Below, piece after piece: positions 1 to 8,209 of a DNA stretch of 64,000 nucleotides. Position numbers and translations under genes: made by a program. The stretch's first letter is position 1; the number at the start of each line of letters is the position of its first letter. The stretch lies in assembly GCF_006874465.1 (NCBI RefSeq), contig NZ_VIRL01000019.1, positions 97,838-161,837 on the forward strand, read 5' to 3'. The DNA is from Microbispora bryophytorum (GTDB lineage Bacteria > Actinomycetota > Actinomycetes > Streptosporangiales > Streptosporangiaceae). Below the pieces are notes generated by a model. The model did no database searches. It was given only the letters and a program-made list of their open reading frames with translations, and was not told the origin of the DNA.

Positions 1-225
1 GGGTCGTCGAACCGGCGGCTCGAACGGCTCACGGAACGCGAACACGACGTGCTCGGCCTGATGGCCGAAGGGTTGTCCAATCAGGCCGTCGGCCAGCGGC
101 TCTTCCTCAGTGAGAGCGCCATCAGCAAGCACACGACCTCCATCTTCGGCAAGCTCGGCATCACCGACGACGGCAACAACAACCGCCGCGTCCTCGCCGT
201 CCTCACCTACCTGAACAACGCCTGA
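1..225 (+). CDS. LuxR-family response regulator, C-terminal fragment
   Basis: Only the last 74 codons lie in the window, and the gene continues to the left. The visible part is a LuxR/NarL helix-turn-helix output domain: an LTERE motif opens the domain, the scaffold helix follows (VLGLMAEGLSNQAVGQRLF), then a recognition helix (SESAISKHTTSIFGKLGI), and it ends ...YLNNA. This domain binds promoter DNA after phosphorylation of an N-terminal receiver domain, which is presumably outside the window. A partner histidine kinase is not visible. The C-terminal extension with three consecutive Asn is typical of actinobacterial NarL-type regulators that end in a VLAVLTYL helix. Target genes cannot be inferred. 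Confidence 0.9.
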   Translation, partial: GSSNRRLERLTEREHDVLGLMAEGLSNQAVGQRLFLSESAISKHTTSIFGKLGITDDGNNNRRVLAVLTYLNNA

Positions 226-234
226 CGTGCTCCG

Positions 235-774
235 TTACGCCGGCCGGGGGCGGGCGTTGCGGAGGCGGATGCCGCTCCAGCCCAGGGAACTGGCGGTCAC
301 CGCGTCCCAGAACGGCCAGAGGTTGTCCAGCAGCCTGAGCTGGATGCCGGCATCCTCGTGCAGCCGCAGCAGGTCGCCGACGGGTTCGGGCGGCCCGAGA
401 GGTTCGACGGGCTCGGTCGCGACCACCGCGCTCGGCACCGGCTCTCCGAACGGGACGAACTTCTCCGCCGGGAAGCGGTAGGCGTACAGGCGGACGGTCA
501 GGAACGCCTCCAGCCAGCCGTACTCGATGGCGTGGACGCGCCGCCCGCAGCCCGGCCCGATGATCCGGTCGTGGTCGTCGTCCGTGGTCGCCGGGGTCGT
601 CCAGGCCATGGCCCGAGGACACTGGCGGGGAAACCAGTAGTCGGGGCTGCGCTCGGCCGTCACCGCCCAGACGTACGCCTCCGGCTGCCGCGCGGTGGCC
701 GCCACGTGCGGAACGAATCGGGTGATCTCCGGGTCTTCGGAGAAGTGCAGCACCTCGCCGGGCTCAGGTCGCAT
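235..774 (-). CDS. DUF6886-like conserved hypothetical protein
   Basis: A 179-residue soluble protein with no signal peptide. The opening (MRPEPGEVLHFSEDPEITRF) and an internal Y-W-F-P-R-Q-C-P-R-A-W block resemble a small actinobacterial family of unknown function (DUF6886, from memory). The FSEDP start and the YWFPRQ motif suggest an ADP-ribosyl-acceptor-like or small enzyme fold, but nothing in the sequence proves activity. It is convergent with the preceding LuxR gene (10-bp gap) and is followed on the same strand by selD with about 80 bp between them. It is probably its own unit rather than part of selenium metabolism. Confidence 0.7.
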   Translation of the reverse strand: MRPEPGEVLHFSEDPEITRFVPHVAATARQPEAYVWAVTAERSPDYWFPRQCPRAMAWTTPATTDDDHDRIIGPGCGRRVHAIEYGWLEAFLTVRLYAYRFPAEKFVPFGEPVPSAVVATEPVEPLGPPEPVGDLLRLHEDAGIQLRLLDNLWPFWDAVTASSLGWSGIRLRNARPRPA

Positions 775-854
775 GTCCCGGGTCTACCACCTCGCCGCGA
801 CCACGGCCCACGCCGCGGTCTCAGACGAGCCGGATCGCGGCCGGCACCGCGGTC

Positions 855-1868
855 TCAGGCGAGCCGGATCGCGGCGGCCTCGGCCGGAACGAGCTCGCCG
901 ACGATCGGCGCGCCGGGGACCTCGCCGGCGACCAGCAGGCCGCCCGAGGTCTGGGCGTCGGCCAGCAGGAGCAGGTCCTCCTCCGCGTATCGGCCTGGGT
1001 CGAGGTGGGGGTGCACCCAATCCAGGTTGCGGCGGGTGCCCCCGCTCACGTAGCCGTCGCGCACCGCCTGCCGCGCGCCCTCCAGGTAGGGCACGGCCGC
1101 CACGTCGACCACGGCCGTGACGCCGCTCGCCCTGGCCAGCTTGTAAAGGTGGCCGAGCAGGCCGAACCCGGTCACGTCGGTCGCGCACCCGGCCCCGGCG
1201 GCCAGCGCCGCGCGTGAGGCGTCCCGGTTGAGCGTCGTCATGACCTCGATCGCCTGTGAGAACACCTCGCCGGTCGCCTTGTGCCTCGTGTTGAGCACGC
1301 CCACGCCGAGCGGTTTGGTGAGGGAGATCGGCATTCCCGCCCGGCCCGCGTCGATGCGCAGCAACCGGTCGGGGTCGGCCAGGCCGGTGACCGCCATGCC
1401 GTACTTCGGCTCGGGATCGTCCACGCTGTGCCCACCCGCGACGTGGCAGCCCGCCGCCCGCGCCACGTCCAGGCCGCCGCGCAGCACCTCTCTGGCGAGG
1501 TCCATGGACAGCGTCTCCCTGGGCCAGCCCAGCAGGTTCACCGCCACGACCGGTTCGCCGCCCACCGCGTACACGTCGGACAGCGCGTTGGTGGCCGCGA
1601 TCCGCCCCCAGTCGTACGGGTCGTCCACGACGGGGGTGAAGAAGTCCGCGGTCGCGACGACCGCCCGGCCGCCCTCGATCCTGACCACGGCCGCGTCGTC
1701 GCCGGCGTCCAGCCCGATGATCAGCTCGTGCGCGTACGCCGACGGGTCGGGGGCCACGAGCCCGGCCACGATGCTCTCCAGCTCGCCCGGGGGAATCTTG
1801 CAGGCGCAGCCGCCTCCGTGCGCCTGCTGGGTCAGCCGGATCCCGGCCCGCTCCGCCGTATCGGTCAT
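855..1868 (-). CDS. selD: selenide, water dikinase (selenophosphate synthetase)
   Basis: SelD makes selenophosphate from selenide and ATP, the selenium donor for Sec-tRNA synthesis. The 337-residue length matches the family. The N-terminal glycine-rich active-site loop reads HGGGCACKI (about residues 17-25). The catalytic position, often Sec in other species, is Cys21, with Lys24 following. Other PurM-like signatures are present: [28 protein letters not shown]-like, [14 protein letters not shown] and [12 protein letters not shown], with C-terminal DAQTSGGLL. It lies on the opposite strand to selC and selA/selB and is divergent from selC with an 88-bp gap. The Cys at the active site means this enzyme does not itself need Sec insertion. 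Confidence 0.96.
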   Translation of the reverse strand: [337 protein letters not shown]

Positions 1869-1956
1869 GCCGCACCCGTTCTCGCGTCGCTCGTCGCCGC
1901 GCCGCCACGACGGGGCGCCGCCCGGTCCCTACCCCGTTCCGGTTAGGTTTCTCCCT

Positions 1957-2049
1957 GGAGGTGTGTGGGCGCCTGGTGGCCCCCGCGGTCTTCAAAACCG
2001 ACGAGGCCGAGGTCCTCGGCCTGGCGGGTTCGATTCCCGTCCACCTCCG
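1957..2049 (+). tRNA. selC: tRNA-Sec (anticodon TCA)
   Basis: The RNA is about 93 nt, longer than ordinary tRNAs as expected for tRNA-Sec. The acceptor stem pairs GGAGGTG at the 5' end with CACCTCC at the 3' end, followed by discriminator G (the tRNA-Sec norm); CCA is not encoded. The anticodon loop is CTTCAAA (1990-1996) closed by CGGT/ACCG, giving anticodon TCA at 1992-1994, which reads UGA. A long variable arm pairs GAGGCCGAG with CTCGGCCT, and the T-loop is TTCGATT. The eighth acceptor pair of bacterial tRNA-Sec looks mismatched (T1964 with C2041), which could instead shift the stem boundaries. It sits between selD and the ATPase gene and completes the selA-B-C-D set. Confidence 0.93.
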
Positions 2050-2070
2050 CTCACCCTTCGCCTTCCCCCG

Positions 2071-3339
2071 TCAGGCCTCCGGCCCCACCTCCCACAACGC
2101 GGACATCGGAAGCGCCCGCATCCGATCCCCGAAGGGGAGCGCCTCCGGACCCGCATAGAGGACGTATCCCGCGATCAGCCGGTCGCCGAGCTTGTGAGCG
2201 AGTTTCCGAAGCCCTCGAAAGTCCTCGCCGCGAACGGTCTCCGCCGCTTTGACCTCGATGCCGATGATCTCCCCGGATGCCCTCTCCAGCACCCCGTCGA
2301 CTTCCACTCCATCGCGATCTCGGTAGTGGTAGAGCCTGACAGGTTCCTCGGTCCAGGTGAGTTGGCGGGCCAGCTCGCCGAGAGCGAAGTTCTCCAGGAG
2401 AGGCCCGACCGGGGCGGTGAAGTCCATGGCGCGGGCGGGAGTGAGCCCTGCGAGATGAGCCCCGAGACCGGAGTCCACTACCAGCAGCTTCGGCGTCGCG
2501 ATCGCACGAGTGGTGGCGTTGGAGGACCACGCCGGTATTCGTCGGATCACGTATACGAGTTCGAGCAGATCGACATATCGCTTGGTGGTGGTGTGCGGCA
2601 GCCCCAGATCACGGCCGATGTTGTTGATCACGGCCAGGCCGCCCATTCGGCCGCACAGGACGTTGAGCAGGCGACGCATGTCGGCGGGACGTTCGATGTC
2701 GGAGACCTGTCTGACATCACGATTGATCAGATCCGAGATGTACGACTCGAAGAAGCGGGCCCTCCTCCGGTGAGTCGGCCGGTGGACTGCTTCCGGATAG
2801 CCTCCTCTCAGTGCACGGTCCACGTAGTCGGCCCGTCGAAGGCTCGTCCTCGGGACCTTGAGGTCAGCCCCTTCCTGGAAGGCGGCGTCGACGAAACCAT
2901 CCGGGCTTCGCTCGATCTCGCCCTGTGAGAGCGGCCACAGCTCAATCGTCTCCGACCGGCCGGGTAGTGCGTCCGGAAGGTCTCGCAGGCCCAGAAGCCG
3001 GGCGGATCCCGTTAGTAGGAAGCGTCCAGGCCGCGGATCCGCGTCGACCACGCGTTTGATCGACAGAAGCAGTTCGGGAACGCGTTGGATCTCGTCGATG
3101 AGCAGAAGCCCGTCGTGGCGCACGACGCCGTCCGGATCGTTCCGCGCGGCCGAACGTACGGCGGCTTCGTCGAGATAGATCTCGCGAGCCCTGGGCGAGC
3201 GTCGCACGATCGCTTTCGCCAGAGTGCTCTTGCCGACCTGGCGGGCACCGTTGATCACGACTACGCGGGTGTCCGTCAGTGCCTCTAGTGCCATGACTTC
3301 CACACGCCTGGGATAGAGCGTGAGCTCATCGACGTCCAC
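2071..3339 (-). CDS. AAA-type ATPase with DUF4143 C-terminal domain
   Basis: A predicted P-loop ATPase of the AAA_14/DUF4143 group. The Walker A motif is GARQVGKST, about 38 residues from the chosen GTG start. Walker B is LLIDEIQRVPE, followed by sensor LTGSARLL. The C-terminal half carries the DUF4143 nuclease-like fold, with VDGVLE and IGIEVKAAETV resembling the E/D-x-K core of the restriction-endonuclease-like superfamily. The GTG at 3339 keeps the conserved LYPRRVEVMALEAL helix; ATG at 3294 would remove it, and the frame stays open further upstream through the repeats at 3371-3476. Members are common in mobile or defence-adjacent positions and have no settled function. It lies between selC and selA on the opposite strand, interrupting an otherwise selenium-only locus, which suggests insertion. 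Confidence 0.85.
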   Translation of the reverse strand: MDVDELTLYPRRVEVMALEALTDTRVVVINGARQVGKSTLAKAIVRRSPRAREIYLDEAAVRSAARNDPDGVVRHDGLLLIDEIQRVPELLLSIKRVVDADPRPGRFLLTGSARLLGLRDLPDALPGRSETIELWPLSQGEIERSPDGFVDAAFQEGADLKVPRTSLRRADYVDRALRGGYPEAVHRPTHRRRARFFESYISDLINRDVRQVSDIERPADMRRLLNVLCGRMGGLAVINNIGRDLGLPHTTTKRYVDLLELVYVIRRIPAWSSNATTRAIATPKLLVVDSGLGAHLAGLTPARAMDFTAPVGPLLENFALGELARQLTWTEEPVRLYHYRDRDGVEVDGVLERASGEIIGIEVKAAETVRGEDFRGLRKLAHKLGDRLIAGYVLYAGPEALPFGDRMRALPMSALWEVGPEA

Positions 3340-3370
3340 CAGCTCAGAATAGGCTGAGTGGCTAGATCGG

Positions 3371-3476
3371 TGGTAGATCTGCCGGTACCTCGGTGGTAGA
3401 TCTGCCGCAGTAGTTGTGGTAGATCTGCCGAGGGGTTTGTGGTGGATCTGCCGGAAGATGCGCGGTGGATCTGCCG
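3371..3476. repeat. five direct repeats with exact 23-bp period
   Basis: Copies of a 14-bp core, tGGTaGATCTGCCG or close variants, start at 3371, 3394, 3417, 3440 and 3463. The spacing is exactly 23 bp and the 9-bp intervening segments vary. Variation within the core is one or two bases (T/C first, A/G fifth). The array lies directly upstream of the ATPase gene (minus strand) and about 220 bp before selA. A constant core with variable spacers and a period of about two helical turns is the architecture of an iteron or multi-copy operator. It is too short-spaced for CRISPR and not a codon multiple, so it is unlikely to be selected as a protein repeat. Confidence 0.9.
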
Positions 3477-3697
3477 AGCGTCCGTTCGCTGTCCCGGCCC
3501 GGACCGCCGGTTCCCGGCGAGGACCGGCGGCGGCGTGGTCCTGCGCCTCCATGGGGCTCTCCTCCCGAGGCGGTCACCGGGGACTCGCGGACGAGGACTC
3601 CGCCGTTACCGCCGAATTCAGGAGAGGGGTGTCACCCGCCGGAGCGGCGGGGGGAGCAGGCCGGGGTGGGCGGGGCGCCGCCGCTGTAATTTGAAGT

Positions 3698-4987
3698 GTG
3701 GATCCACGGAGGCGGGTGCCGCGCACCGACGCCGTGCTGGCCGATCCGCGGCTGGTCGCCGCCGCCGAGCGGCTCGGCCGTCCGGCGGTCAAGGACGCGG
3801 TCGCGCGGGCGCAGCAGCGGGTGCGGCAGGGCGAGATCGAGCCGGAGGACGTCGCGGACGCCGCGCTGGCGGCGTTGCCGCGCCACGCCACGAGCCTCCG
3901 TCCGGTGATCAACATGACCGGCGTGCTGCTCCATACGAACCTGGGCCGCGCGCCGCTGTCTCCGGCCGCCGTCGAGGCGGTGACGGTGGCGGCGGGGGCG
4001 ACCGATGTGGAGTTCGACCTGGCCACGGGGGCGCGGGCGCGCCGGGGACACGGTGCGGTCGAGGCGCTGGCCCTGGCCGTGCCCGACGCCGAGGGCGTCC
4101 ACCTGGTCAACAACAACGCCGCCGCTCTCGTGCTGGCCGCCACCGCGCTCGCCGCCGGGCGGGAGATCGTGATCAGCAGGGGTGAGCTGGTCGAGATCGG
4201 CGACGGATTCCGCATCCCCGACCTGCTCGTGTCCACCGGCGCGCGCCTGCGCGAGGTGGGCACGACCAACCGCACCGCCCTGGCCGACTACCGCGACGTG
4301 ATCGGGCCGCAGACGGGGTTCGTGCTCAAGGTCCACCCGTCGAACTTCCGGGTCGAGGGCTTCACCGGCTCCGTCGAGGTGGCCGAGCTGACCGGGCTGG
4401 GCGTGCCCGTGGTCGTCGACATCGGCTCGGGGCTGCTCGACCGCGATCCCCTCCTGCCCCAGGAGCCCGACGCCGGGAGCGTGCTGCGGGCCGGCGCCGA
4501 TCTGGTCACCGCGAGCGGCGACAAGCTGCTCGGCGGCCCGCAGGCGGGCCTGCTGCTCGGCCGCCGCGACCTGGTCGAACGGCTCAGGCGGCACCCGCTC
4601 GCGCGGGCGCTGCGCGTGGACAAGCTGACGCTCGCCGCGATCGAGGCGACGCTGCGCGGCCCGGAGCCCCCCGTACGGCAGGCTCTCCACGCCGATCCGA
4701 TCCTTCTCGGTGAGCGGGCCGAGGCGCTGGCCAAGGCGCTGTGCCAGGCGGGCGTGGACGCGGCGGCCGTGTCCACGGAGGCGACCGTCGGCGGGGGCGG
4801 AGCTCCCGGAGTGCGCCTGCCGAGCGTGGCCGTGAGCCTGCCGGAACGGCTGGCCGCACCGCTGCGGCGGGGTGAGCCGCCGGTCGTCGGCCGGGTCGAG
4901 GGGGGCCGCCTGCTGCTGGACCTGCGCGCCGTGCCGCAGGACCGGGACGGTGAGGTCCTCGCGGCCGTCCTGACGGCGACCTCCTGA
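3698..4987 (+). CDS. selA: L-seryl-tRNA(Sec) selenium transferase
   Basis: SelA is a PLP-dependent homodecameric enzyme that converts Ser-tRNA-Sec to Sec-tRNA-Sec with selenophosphate from SelD. The 429-residue length fits bacterial SelA (E. coli is about 463). Visible signatures are RPVINMTGVLLHTNLGRAPLS (about 70-90), VNNNAAAL, ISRGELVEIGDGFRIP, VGTTNRT, LKVHPSNFRVEGFT and SGDKLLGGPQAGL, where Lys276 is the predicted PLP-binding lysine. The start is GTG at 3698. The stop overlaps the selB start by one base (TGATG), so translation is coupled. The 23-bp repeats lie about 220 bp upstream. Confidence 0.96.
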   Translation: MDPRRRVPRTDAVLADPRLVAAAERLGRPAVKDAVARAQQRVRQGEIEPEDVADAALAALPRHATSLRPVINMTGVLLHTNLGRAPLSPAAVEAVTVAAGATDVEFDLATGARARRGHGAVEALALAVPDAEGVHLVNNNAAALVLAATALAAGREIVISRGELVEIGDGFRIPDLLVSTGARLREVGTTNRTALADYRDVIGPQTGFVLKVHPSNFRVEGFTGSVEVAELTGLGVPVVVDIGSGLLDRDPLLPQEPDAGSVLRAGADLVTASGDKLLGGPQAGLLLGRRDLVERLRRHPLARALRVDKLTLAAIEATLRGPEPPVRQALHADPILLGERAEALAKALCQAGVDAAAVSTEATVGGGGAPGVRLPSVAVSLPERLAAPLRRGEPPVVGRVEGGRLLLDLRAVPQDRDGEVLAAVLTATS

Positions 4988-6813
4988 TGGCCCCGCGCAT
5001 GTACGTCGTGGCCACGGCCGGACACGTCGACCACGGCAAGTCGACCCTGGTGCGGGCGCTGACCGGGATGGAGCCCGACCGGCTGGAGGAGGAGCGGCGG
5101 CGCGGCCTCACGATCGAGCTGGGCTACGCCTGGACGACGCTGCCCTCCGGGGAGCGGGTGGCGTTCGTCGACGTGCCCGGGCACGAGCGGTTCCTCGGCA
5201 CGATGCTCGCCGGGGTCGGCCCGGTGCCCGCCGTGATGTTCGTCGTCGCCGCCGACGAGGGGTGGATGCCCCAGTCGGAGGAGCATCTGGTCGCGCTGCG
5301 CACCCTCGGCGTACGGCACGGCCTGCTCGCCGTCACCCGCGCGGACCTCGCCGACCCCGCCCCTGCCCTGGAGGACGCGCGCGACCGGCTGGCGGAGGCC
5401 GGGCTGGGCGACGTGGAGGCCCTGGCGGTGAGCGGGCGCACCGGTGAGGGCCTCGACGGGCTGCGCGCCGCGCTCGACCGGCTGGTGGCGGCGCTGCCCG
5501 CGCCCGATCCGCGGGCACCGGTGCGGCTGTGGATCGACCGGGCGTTCAGCGTGCGCGGCAGCGGCACCGTCGTAACCGGCACTCTGCCCGCCGGTCGCGT
5601 CGAGGTGGGAGACGAGCTGGAGCTGGACGGCGAGCCGGTGCGGGTGCGCGCCCTGGAGTCGCTCAAGGAGCACGTCGAGTCGGTCACCGGGGTCGCGCGG
5701 GTGGCGCTCAACCTGCGCGGGCGGATCGTGCCGCGCCGCGGGCACGCCCTCGTCACGCCCGGCGCCTGGACGGCGACGAGCCTGGCCGACGTGCGCGTGA
5801 CGATGGCGGTGGGCGCCCGCGGGCCGCTGCCCGCGCGGCTCACCGCGCACATCGGGTCGGCGTCGGTGCTGTGCGAGGTGCGCCCGCTCGGCCCGGACGC
5901 GGCCCGGCTGCGCCTGGCCCGGCCGCTTCCCCTGCACCTGGGAGACGCGCTGCTGCTGCTGGACCCCGGCCGAGACCCCGGCCGAGACCCCGGCCGAGAC
6001 CCCGGCCGAGACCCCGGCCGGGGCCGGGGCGAGCCGCGGGTGCTCGCGCGGGCGACTGTGCTCGACGTGCGGCCTCCCGAGCTGCGCCGCCGGGGGGCGG
6101 CCAGGGAGCGGGCGAAGGCGCTGGCGGAGGCGTCCACGGACGCGGCCTCCCTCCTGCGCACGCACCTGCTGCTGCGCGAGGCCGACCTGGCCGCGATGGG
6201 CTGCCCGCCCGGGGGACGGCCGGTGGCCGGAGACTGGCACGCCGATCCCGATCACTGGTCGGCGCTGTCCGCCCGGCTCCCCGAGGTCGTACGGCGGTAC
6301 GCGGCCGATCACCCCCTGGAGCCCGGCATGCCGGTGGAGGCCGTCCGCCACGAGCTGGGCCTGCCCGACCGCAGGCTCGTGGCGGCGCTCGTACGGCCGC
6401 CGCTGACGGTGGCCGACGGGCGGATCACCACGATGGGCCGCGCCCCGGCCGGGACCGCGGGGCTGCCCGCTTCGGTCGCCGGGGCGGTGCGGGCCCTGGT
6501 GGACGATCTCGCCGAGGCCCCGTTCCAGGCGCCGGAGGCCGGGCGGCTGGCCGCGCTGGGGCTCGGGCCGCGCGAGCTCGCCGCCGCCGTACGCGCCGGG
6601 GCGCTGCTGCGCGTGACCGAGGGTGTGGTCCTCGCGCCGGGCGCCGACGCGCGGGCGGCGGCGCTGCTGGCCCGGCTGCCGCAGCCGTTCACGGTCAGCC
6701 AGGCGAGGAGCGCGCTCGGCACGAGCCGCCGGGTCGCGGTGCCGCTGCTGGAGCACCTCGACCGCAAGGGCCTCACCGAGCGGGTGGACGAGGTCCACCG
6801 CCGGTCACTGTGA
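4987..6813 (+). CDS. selB: selenocysteine-specific translation elongation factor
   Basis: SelB is a GTPase that delivers Sec-tRNA-Sec to the ribosome at UGA codons followed by a SECIS hairpin. The N-terminal EF-Tu-like domain shows G1 AGHVDHGKST (about residue 10), switch regions with RRRGLTIELGYAW, and G3 DVPGHERF. The G4 position reads TRAD rather than the usual NKxD, as in many SelB proteins. Domains II-III follow. The C-terminal third (about 370-608) carries the winged-helix repeats that bind SECIS, ending with QPFTVSQARSALGTSRRVAVPL. The length of 608 is normal. A DPGR tandem repeat sits between beta-barrel and winged-helix parts (see 5962-6021). No SECIS-dependent selenoprotein gene such as fdhA is recognisable in the window. 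Confidence 0.95.
   Translation: MAPRMYVVATAGHVDHGKSTLVRALTGMEPDRLEEERRRGLTIELGYAWTTLPSGERVAFVDVPGHERFLGTMLAGVGPVPAVMFVVAADEGWMPQSEEHLVALRTLGVRHGLLAVTRADLADPAPALEDARDRLAEAGLGDVEALAVSGRTGEGLDGLRAALDRLVAALPAPDPRAPVRLWIDRAFSVRGSGTVVTGTLPAGRVEVGDELELDGEPVRVRALESLKEHVESVTGVARVALNLRGRIVPRRGHALVTPGAWTATSLADVRVTMAVGARGPLPARLTAHIGSASVLCEVRPLGPDAARLRLARPLPLHLGDALLLLDPGRDPGRDPGRDPGRDPGRGRGEPRVLARATVLDVRPPELRRRGAARERAKALAEASTDAASLLRTHLLLREADLAAMGCPPGGRPVAGDWHADPDHWSALSARLPEVVRRYAADHPLEPGMPVEAVRHELGLPDRRLVAALVRPPLTVADGRITTMGRAPAGTAGLPASVAGAVRALVDDLAEAPFQAPEAGRLAALGLGPRELAAAVRAGALLRVTEGVVLAPGADARAAALLARLPQPFTVSQARSALGTSRRVAVPLLEHLDRKGLTERVDEVHRRSL
5962..6021 (+). repeat. 12-bp tandem repeat in selB (DPGR x5)
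   Basis: Five in-frame copies of GACCCCGGCCGA (the last ends GG) encode DPGR five times, followed by GRGRG. The copies are identical except for the last base, so the array is recent and slippage-prone. It lies in the linker between the EF-Tu-like barrels and the C-terminal winged-helix domains, where length change should be tolerated. Confidence 0.95.
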
Positions 6814-6895
6814 GGCGATGTCGCGCTTTCCGGCGGCGGGGTTGCCGGGGCCGACGCCGAAGCTGATGATCCGCTGCGGGCGCACGCGGCGGCCG

Positions 6896-8185
6896 TCACG
6901 CCCGCAGCTCACCCCCGAGGGGAGAGGAGGGGTAGCCGGGGACCCCGCCGGGGACCTTCCACGGCTCGTGGACGAGGCCGCCGGGCAGCGACGCGAGCTC
7001 GGGGACGTAACGCCGCACGTACTCGCCCTCGGGGTCGAACTTCTTGGCCTGCCTCAGGGGGTTGAGCATGCGGTAGGGCCGGGTGTCGTTACCCGTCCCG
7101 GCGACCCACTGCCAGTTGCCGCAGTTGTTCGGCATGTCGCCGTCGAGCAGCCACTCGGCGAAGTGCTCCAGTCCGGCCCGCCAGTCGATCCCGAGCCGCT
7201 TGGTCAGATAGGAGCCGGTGACCAGGCGCAACCGGTTGTGCATCCAGCCCTCGGCGAGAAGCTGGCGCATGCCCGCGTCCACGACGGGAACCCCGGTGAG
7301 GCCCTCCCGCCAGGCGGCCTCGGCCTCCTCGTCGCGCCGCCACTCCACGTTTCTGGGCCGGTAGTCGCGCCGGCCCATCTCGGGGAAGGCGTTCACGACC
7401 TGGTAGTGGAAGTCGCGCCAGCACAGCTGCCTGACGTACTCCTCGCCGCCCGGCCGTTCGCAGGCGCGCTGCACCACCTCCAGGGGCGACAGGCAGCCGA
7501 AGTGGAGGTAGGCGCTGAGCATCGAGGTGCGCCCCGCCATCCGGTCGCGGGTCTCGGCGTAGGAGGCCAGGCCGTCGCCCACCCACCGCTCCAGCCGCCG
7601 CCGCGCCTCGCTCTCCCCGCCCCGCACGATCCCGTACGGCTCGGGGGACGCCTCGGGCAGGACGCCCGGATCGATGCCGGGCGGCAGGCACAGGCGGCGG
7701 GGCGCGCCGAGGACCGGCCGTCTCGCGGTGGCCGACCAGGCCCGCCAGTAGGGCGAGAAGACCCGATAGTGGCTCCCGCCGCCGGGCCGCAGCGCGCCGG
7801 GGGGCACCACGGTCACGCCGGGGAAGAGGCGGAACTCCAGCCGGTGGGCCCGGCACTCCGCCGCCAGGCGCCGCTCCCGCCGCCGCGCCAGCGGGCTGAC
7901 GTCCTCACTTGCCCAGATCGCCGACGCGCCCGCCTCCGCGGCGACCCGTACGGCATGGGCCACCGGGTCGCCGTGCCGTACGACGAGGTCCCCGCCGAGT
8001 GCGCGCAGGGACGACCGCAGGTCGTGAAGGGACGCGCGGAGGAAGTCACGGCGGTGCCTGGCCCCGATCGCGGGGTCGAACACGAACAGCGGAACGACGT
8101 GCCGGGCCACGGCGCACGCCTCGGACAGCGCTGGGTGATCACGAATTCGCAGGTCCCGGTTGAACAGCACGACGACGGTCTCCAC
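6896..8185 (-). CDS. phr: deoxyribodipyrimidine photolyase
   Basis: A light-driven FAD enzyme that splits cyclobutane pyrimidine dimers. The N-terminal photolyase alpha/beta domain begins VETVVVLFNRDLRIRDHPAL. The C-terminal FAD-binding domain shows SMLSAYLHFGCLSPLEV, RQLCWRDFHYQV, GVPVVDAGMRQL, EGWMHNRLRLVTGSYLTKRLGIDW-like and MPNNCGNWQWVAGTGND-like motifs, the last holding the conserved Trp and Asn of class I CPD photolyases. I prefer GTG at 8185 (GAAGAGG six bases upstream, and homologues begin at this point) over GTG at 8209, which has no ribosome binding site. It is convergent with selB, with an 82-bp gap. Confidence 0.93.
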   Translation of the reverse strand: METVVVLFNRDLRIRDHPALSEACAVARHVVPLFVFDPAIGARHRRDFLRASLHDLRSSLRALGGDLVVRHGDPVAHAVRVAAEAGASAIWASEDVSPLARRRERRLAAECRAHRLEFRLFPGVTVVPPGALRPGGGSHYRVFSPYWRAWSATARRPVLGAPRRLCLPPGIDPGVLPEASPEPYGIVRGGESEARRRLERWVGDGLASYAETRDRMAGRTSMLSAYLHFGCLSPLEVVQRACERPGGEEYVRQLCWRDFHYQVVNAFPEMGRRDYRPRNVEWRRDEEAEAAWREGLTGVPVVDAGMRQLLAEGWMHNRLRLVTGSYLTKRLGIDWRAGLEHFAEWLLDGDMPNNCGNWQWVAGTGNDTRPYRMLNPLRQAKKFDPEGEYVRRYVPELASLPGGLVHEPWKVPGGVPGYPSSPLGGELRA

Positions 8186-8209
8186 GCGTACCTCTTCGCC
8201 GTCGATCAC

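Noticed and set aside
1228..2928. A plus-strand open frame of over 560 codons running from selD antisense through selC and the ATPase gene
   Set aside because: It crosses a tRNA and two well-supported minus-strand genes and has no family-like sequence. GC-rich DNA often has such open antisense frames.
3371..3476. CRISPR-like array
   Set aside because: The repeat period is 23 bp with 9-bp spacers, too short for CRISPR, and there are no cas genes.
5520..6870. Plus-strand 445-codon frame overlapping selB
   Set aside because: It is a frame-shifted shadow with Arg/Gly-rich composition while selB carries all GTPase motifs.
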